This document shows positions 60,605 through 64,000 of a DNA stretch of 64,000 bases, one piece after another. Both the position numbers and the translations under genes were made by a program. Within the stretch, counting starts at the first letter, position 1, and every line of letters begins with the position of its first letter. Origin of the DNA: Pseudomonas sp. Tri1 (lineage in GTDB: Bacteria; Pseudomonadota; Gammaproteobacteria; Pseudomonadales; Pseudomonadaceae); NCBI RefSeq assembly GCF_017968885.1, contig NZ_CP072913.1, positions 2,154,001 through 2,218,000 of the forward strand. The letters are read 5' to 3'. Under the pieces are notes generated by a model. That model searched no databases. It was not told the origin of the DNA and was given only the letters and a program-made list of their open reading frames with translations.

Positions 60605-60626
60605 ATATCCTCCCAGGGGGGATAGG
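60605..60626. promoter_or_regulatory. Possible operator for the CsoR/RcnR regulator
   Basis: TATCC-TCCCAGGGGGG-ATAGGA: an inverted repeat around a G-run, the layout of RcnR and InrS binding sites. It lies 39 bases before the regulator start. Confidence 0.55.
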
Positions 60627-60664
60627 ATGGCGGCGTTAATTCACCGAGATCCAGGGCTCAAGTC

Positions 60665-60952
60665 ATGAGTGCGCACGATCATGAACATCCCCACCAAAGC
60701 CACGCTGCGATCATCAAGCGTCTCAAGCGCGCGGACGGCCATTTGCGCAGCATTATCACGATGATTGAAGAGGGGCGTGAGTGCGTGGATATCGCCCAGC
60801 AGTTGCATGCGGTGGAAAAAGCGGTGTGCCAGGCCAAGCGCACATTGATCCAGGATCACATCGATCACTGTCTGGAGGACACCGTTTCGTCGCTGAATAA
60901 AGGCGAGCGCGCACCCCTGGAAGCTTTCAAACAAATCACCAAGTACCTCTAG
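60665..60952 (+). CDS. CsoR/RcnR-family metal-sensing repressor
   Basis: A 95-residue four-helix repressor that should leave DNA when metal binds. Its metal fingerprint is Cys40, His65 and Cys69, the C-H-C set of CsoR and InrS; RcnR would have His at the last place. With His8 at the N-terminus, the spacing matches the nickel sensor InrS (His21, Cys53, His78, Cys82). The His-rich opening (HDHEHPHQSH) also suits Ni or Co. It is followed eight bases later by a Ni/Co exporter, so nickel or cobalt is the likely signal. A G-rich inverted repeat lies upstream. Confidence 0.88.
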   Translation: MSAHDHEHPHQSHAAIIKRLKRADGHLRSIITMIEEGRECVDIAQQLHAVEKAVCQAKRTLIQDHIDHCLEDTVSSLNKGERAPLEAFKQITKYL

Positions 60953-60959
60953 GCCCGAC

Positions 60960-61823
60960 ATGCCCAATTTTGCTGAATTGCTGCAACAGGGGGGCGCTCA
61001 CGCCTGGCTGTATTTTCCCAGCGCTATCTTGCTGGGCGCCTTGCATGGCCTGGAGCCTGGCCATTCAAAAACCATGATGGCGGCGTTTATCGTGGCCATC
61101 CGTGGCTCGGTAAAACAAGCGGTTTTGCTGGGCTTGGCAGCTACGCTTTCCCACACGGCCGTGGTGTGGCTGGTCGCCATCGGTGGCATGTACCTCGGCC
61201 AAGGGTTGGATGCCAAGACCACTGAACCCTATTTCCAACTGGCATCTTCCGGGCTGATCATCGCAATCGCGCTGTGGATGTTGTGGCGTACCTGGCGTGG
61301 CGAGCAGGTGTTCAAGTCCGAGCATCGCCATGACCATGACCACCATGACCATCACGAGCATCACGAGCATCACGAGCATCACGAGCATCACGAGCATCAC
61401 GACCATCACGAGCAGCAAGACCTGGCGCCGTCCCTCGATAGCTATCAGGATGCCCATGAAAGGGCGCACGCCAACGATATCCGTAAGCGCTTCACCAATC
61501 GGGAGGTCACCACGGGCCAGATCGTCGTGTTCGGCCTGACAGGCGGTTTGATTCCTTGCCCGGCGGCCATTACCGTCTTGCTGCTGTGCCTTCAGGTCAA
61601 GGAGGTCGCGCTGGGCGGCATGCTGGTGCTGAGCTTCAGTATCGGCTTGGCAATCACCCTCGTGACCGTGGGCGCTGCTGCGGCCATAGGGGCAAGGCAG
61701 GCCTCCAACCGCTGGCCTTGGTTGAGCAGTGTTGCGCGGCGCGCACCTTACCTGTCCAGCGTGTTGATCATCGGTGTTGGTTTGTACGTCGGTATCCACG
61801 GCTGGAACGGTTTGAACGCGTAG
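60960..61823 (+). CDS. rcnA: Nickel/cobalt exporter, RcnA family
   Basis: RcnA pumps Ni2+ and Co2+ out across the inner membrane. The 287-residue protein has six likely helices, the HGLEPGHSKTMMAAFIVAI metal motif in its first part, and a long cytoplasmic loop rich in His (HHDHHEHHEHHEHHEHHEHH) coded by 9-base repeats. GLTGGLIPCPAAITVLL opens the second half. It starts eight bases after the regulator stop, so they form an operon. Confidence 0.92.
   Translation: MPNFAELLQQGGAHAWLYFPSAILLGALHGLEPGHSKTMMAAFIVAIRGSVKQAVLLGLAATLSHTAVVWLVAIGGMYLGQGLDAKTTEPYFQLASSGLIIAIALWMLWRTWRGEQVFKSEHRHDHDHHDHHEHHEHHEHHEHHEHHDHHEQQDLAPSLDSYQDAHERAHANDIRKRFTNREVTTGQIVVFGLTGGLIPCPAAITVLLLCLQVKEVALGGMLVLSFSIGLAITLVTVGAAAAIGARQASNRWPWLSSVARRAPYLSSVLIIGVGLYVGIHGWNGLNA
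61350..61412 (+). repeat. Seven tandem 9-base repeats coding His-His-Glu
   Basis: CATCACGAG repeated seven times (61350-61412), with one CATCACGAC variant at 61395-61403. It forms the metal-binding loop of RcnA and may vary in number between strains. Confidence 0.9.
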
Positions 61824-61839
61824 CCTGAGCGCAGATCGT

Positions 61840-62790
61840 TCATCCGTTGGTTCCCTCTGGCGCCGCAGACGCACTGCCAGGTCGATGGAGTGAAGCTCCC
61901 TCCAAGGTCTTCCAAAGCTTGCGCATCGTAAGATTGCGATTGGCAATTGCACAATACGAGCGAATCTCCAGCCGCGTGCTCCATTCCTCGCCGCCGGCCC
62001 GGACCAGCAACCCTCGCTCCAGTTCATCGGCTACCGCGCTCTGCGGCAACCAGGCCACGCCGTAGCCTTCGATCGCCATGCGCATCAGCAGCATCGCCAT
62101 GTCGGCTTCATAGCAGCGTTCCAATGCGGTTGATGCCGGGCCGTTCTTGATGACGATATCCGCCACGCGCCCCAGGAATGTCGTGGCGGTGTAGGCCAGG
62201 TAAGGGACTGGTTTACCGGGGCGACCCGGCAAGGGAAACAGCGGTTGGCCTTTCGGGTTGGGGGCACATAGAGGGATGAACGCGTCGTGGCCGAGGGTCA
62301 GGCTGCCGAAGCGCTCGGCGTCCAACAGGATGGGCGCCAGCGGATGGTGGTAGACCATCATCAAATCGCAACTGCCCTCCTCCAGCGCGATGACGGCGTC
62401 ATGAATATTGGCGGCGACCACCCGAGCATTGAACTGCTCGGTGTTTTGTTGGAACTGCGAAAGCCATTTCGGCAGGAAGGTCATCGAGAGGCTGTGACCT
62501 GCGGTGATCTGGATGGAGCGGCCGGGCATCCGCTCTACGTCACGCAGCATCGAACGCAACCTCAGTAAGCCGGCGAGCGCTTCTCTGCTTTCGTCGCAGA
62601 AGGTGATGCCTGCGGCCGTGAGCTGGACAGGGTAGGTACCACGGTCTACCAGCTTGACCCCCACCCATTCCTCAAGGCACTGGATTCGCCGCGACAAGGC
62701 CGATTGAGTCACGCAGCGGACTTCGGCGGCGCGGGAGAAATTTTTCCATTCGGCGATCGCCAGAAGATCGTCCAACCATTTGAGTTGCAT
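61840..62790 (-). CDS. LysR-family transcriptional regulator
   Basis: A 316-residue LTTR with the N-terminal winged helix (MQLKWLDDLLAIAEWKNFSR, AAEVRCVTQSALSRRIQCLE) and a substrate-binding domain. It begins at 62790 and is divergent from the symporter gene at 63019. The usual LTTR arrangement is to regulate the divergent neighbour, so it probably controls that transporter; the effector is not known. The 228-base gap between them holds the promoters, but no clear T-N11-A box could be fixed. Confidence 0.88.
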   Translation of the reverse strand: MQLKWLDDLLAIAEWKNFSRAAEVRCVTQSALSRRIQCLEEWVGVKLVDRGTYPVQLTAAGITFCDESREALAGLLRLRSMLRDVERMPGRSIQITAGHSLSMTFLPKWLSQFQQNTEQFNARVVAANIHDAVIALEEGSCDLMMVYHHPLAPILLDAERFGSLTLGHDAFIPLCAPNPKGQPLFPLPGRPGKPVPYLAYTATTFLGRVADIVIKNGPASTALERCYEADMAMLLMRMAIEGYGVAWLPQSAVADELERGLLVRAGGEEWSTRLEIRSYCAIANRNLTMRKLWKTLEGASLHRPGSASAAPEGTNG

Positions 62791-63018
62791 ACCGGGATCT
62801 CCCGCAATGAGTGCGTCATTTTATGTCGCAACTCCCAGGCCTGGCGCGGCTTTTCGCTAACTATTCCAAAAGCGCATGGGGCTAGGAGGATTACTCATCG
62901 TCTCCCCGGATCCGCTCCTTAGAATCCTTACCGTAGTACCCATGCCGCCAAGAGTATCGGTACATCCACTTGATCCCTGCCAAGTAAAAAAATCCAATAA
63001 CTACTTGAGGACAGCACC

Positions 63019-64000
63019 GTGAAGAAGAATAAGCTCCCACGTCGAATTGCAATGGGCATCGCCCTCGGCGTGCTGGTGGGTTGGGCGTGTCACCATTTCG
63101 CAGGGAGCGAACAAAGTGCCAAAGAGATAGCGGGTTACTTCTCGATGGTCACCGATATTTTCCTGCGCATGATCAAAATGATCATCGCACCGCTGGTTTT
63201 TGCGACGCTGGTCGGTGGTATCGCCAGCATGGGCAATTCACGTTCCGTCGGCAGGATTGGCGCACGGGCGATGGCCTGGTTCGTCACCGCTTCACTCGTG
63301 TCGCTGCTGATCGGGATGGGCCTGGTCAACCTGTTTCAACCCGGTGCCGGGCTGAATATGGATGTGGCCCAGCATGCAACGGCTGCGGTGCCAGTCAATA
63401 CCGGCGATTTCAGTCTCAAGGCGTTCATTGGCCATGTGTTTCCGCGCAGCATTGCCGAAGCGATGGCCAACAACGAGATCCTGCAGATCGTGGTGTTTTC
63501 GCTGTTCTTCGGCTTTGCGCTGGCCGGCGTCAAACGTGCGGGCTACACCCGGATTACAGACTCCATCGAGGAGCTGGCCAAGGTGATGTTCAAGATCACC
63601 GACTACGTCATGGCCTTCGCGCCGATTGGGGTTTTCGCCGCTATCGCCTCGGCCATTACCACTCAGGGGCTTGGCTTGCTCGTCGATTACGGCAAGCTGA
63701 TTGCCGAGTTCTACTTGGGGATTCTGATTCTCTGGGCGCTGCTGTTCGGCGCCGGATACCTGTTTCTTGGTCGCTCCGTTTTTCACCTTGGCAAGCTCAT
63801 TCGTGAGCCGATCCTCCTGGCGTTTTCCACCGCCAGCAGCGAGTCCGCCTACCCGAAAACCATCGAAGCGCTGGAGAAGTTTGGCGCACCCAAACGTGTG
63901 TCCAGCTTCGTCTTGCCCCTGGGGTATTCGTTCAACCTGGACGGCTCCATGATGTACCAGGCGTTCGCCATCCTGTTCATAGCCCAGGCCTACAACATTG
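63019..64000 (+). CDS. Dicarboxylate/amino acid:cation symporter (partial)
   Basis: A DAACS-family carrier of the GltP/DctA type, cut by the window end after about 327 residues. Motifs seen are MIKMIIAPLVFATLVGGI, the serine-rich LAFSTASSESAYPKTIEAL and SFVLPLGYSFNLDGSMM, which line the substrate path. So it imports a C4-dicarboxylate or acidic amino acid with Na+ or H+. The start is a GTG at 63019 with TTGAGGA eight bases upstream. The divergent LysR gene is its likely regulator. Confidence 0.92.
   Translation, partial: MKKNKLPRRIAMGIALGVLVGWACHHFAGSEQSAKEIAGYFSMVTDIFLRMIKMIIAPLVFATLVGGIASMGNSRSVGRIGARAMAWFVTASLVSLLIGMGLVNLFQPGAGLNMDVAQHATAAVPVNTGDFSLKAFIGHVFPRSIAEAMANNEILQIVVFSLFFGFALAGVKRAGYTRITDSIEELAKVMFKITDYVMAFAPIGVFAAIASAITTQGLGLLVDYGKLIAEFYLGILILWALLFGAGYLFLGRSVFHLGKLIREPILLAFSTASSESAYPKTIEALEKFGAPKRVSSFVLPLGYSFNLDGSMMYQAFAILFIAQAYNI

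Noticed and set aside
61350..61412. Possible CRISPR-like tandem repeat
   Set aside because: The units are 9 bases, contiguous, in frame and code the His-rich loop of RcnA.

Overview
The window reads as the chromosome of a Pseudomonas of the fluorescens group. The evidence is high-GC coding bias, a gene order that (from memory) largely follows the P. aeruginosa run from slt through fadBA, topA, lexA-sulA, psrA and nagZ to mfd and gap, and many copies of the short GTGGGAGCGAGC-type REP palindromes typical of that group. No rRNA, tRNA or CRISPR array was seen.

Layout. 1-9700: a partial MATE exporter, pdxB, an MsbA-type ABC exporter, slt, the ABC-F protein uup, a universal stress protein and a small membrane protein. 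9700-17800: the fatty-acid beta-oxidation operon fadBA, preceded by a GGA-rich intergenic region that ends in a minus-strand terminator with no gene, then topA and small conserved genes. 17880-21850: the SOS pair lexA-sulA with two LexA boxes, psrA with two tandem PsrA operators, nagZ and methylthioinosine phosphorylase. 22050-30420: the minus-strand run mfd-csiV-SNF2 helicase and the divergent gap gene. 30570-39400: an MFS transporter, an orphan apbE, sthA, a GDPD/PilZ pair, and the lipoprotein sorting genes lolC-lolD-lolE. 39500-49400: copRS with a cupredoxin target, queF, small genes, mlaA, rssB-rssC, tal and dusA.

Accessory region, about 49360-59350. A 26-bp direct repeat of the 5' part of dusA (49338-49363 and 57261-57286) flanks about 7.9 kb of foreign DNA. 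The displaced original dusA start is still readable beyond the right copy. The cargo holds a BrnT/BrnA toxin-antitoxin pair, a lipoprotein, a decayed umuD with a umuC whose start is frameshifted, and an AT-rich three-gene minus-strand cluster (YaaC-like, AlbA_2/Schlafen-type with zinc ribbon, AbiJ-like HEPN). That cluster is the best candidate for an undescribed phage-defence system. No integrase is visible. Beyond the right repeat lie a PP2B-like phosphatase, a Fic/antitoxin pair and an orphan BrnA-like repressor.

Right end, 60000-64000: a DUF3077 gene, two REP doublets, a metal sensor with a His-rich Ni/Co exporter, and a LysR regulator divergent from a partial dicarboxylate/amino-acid:cation symporter.
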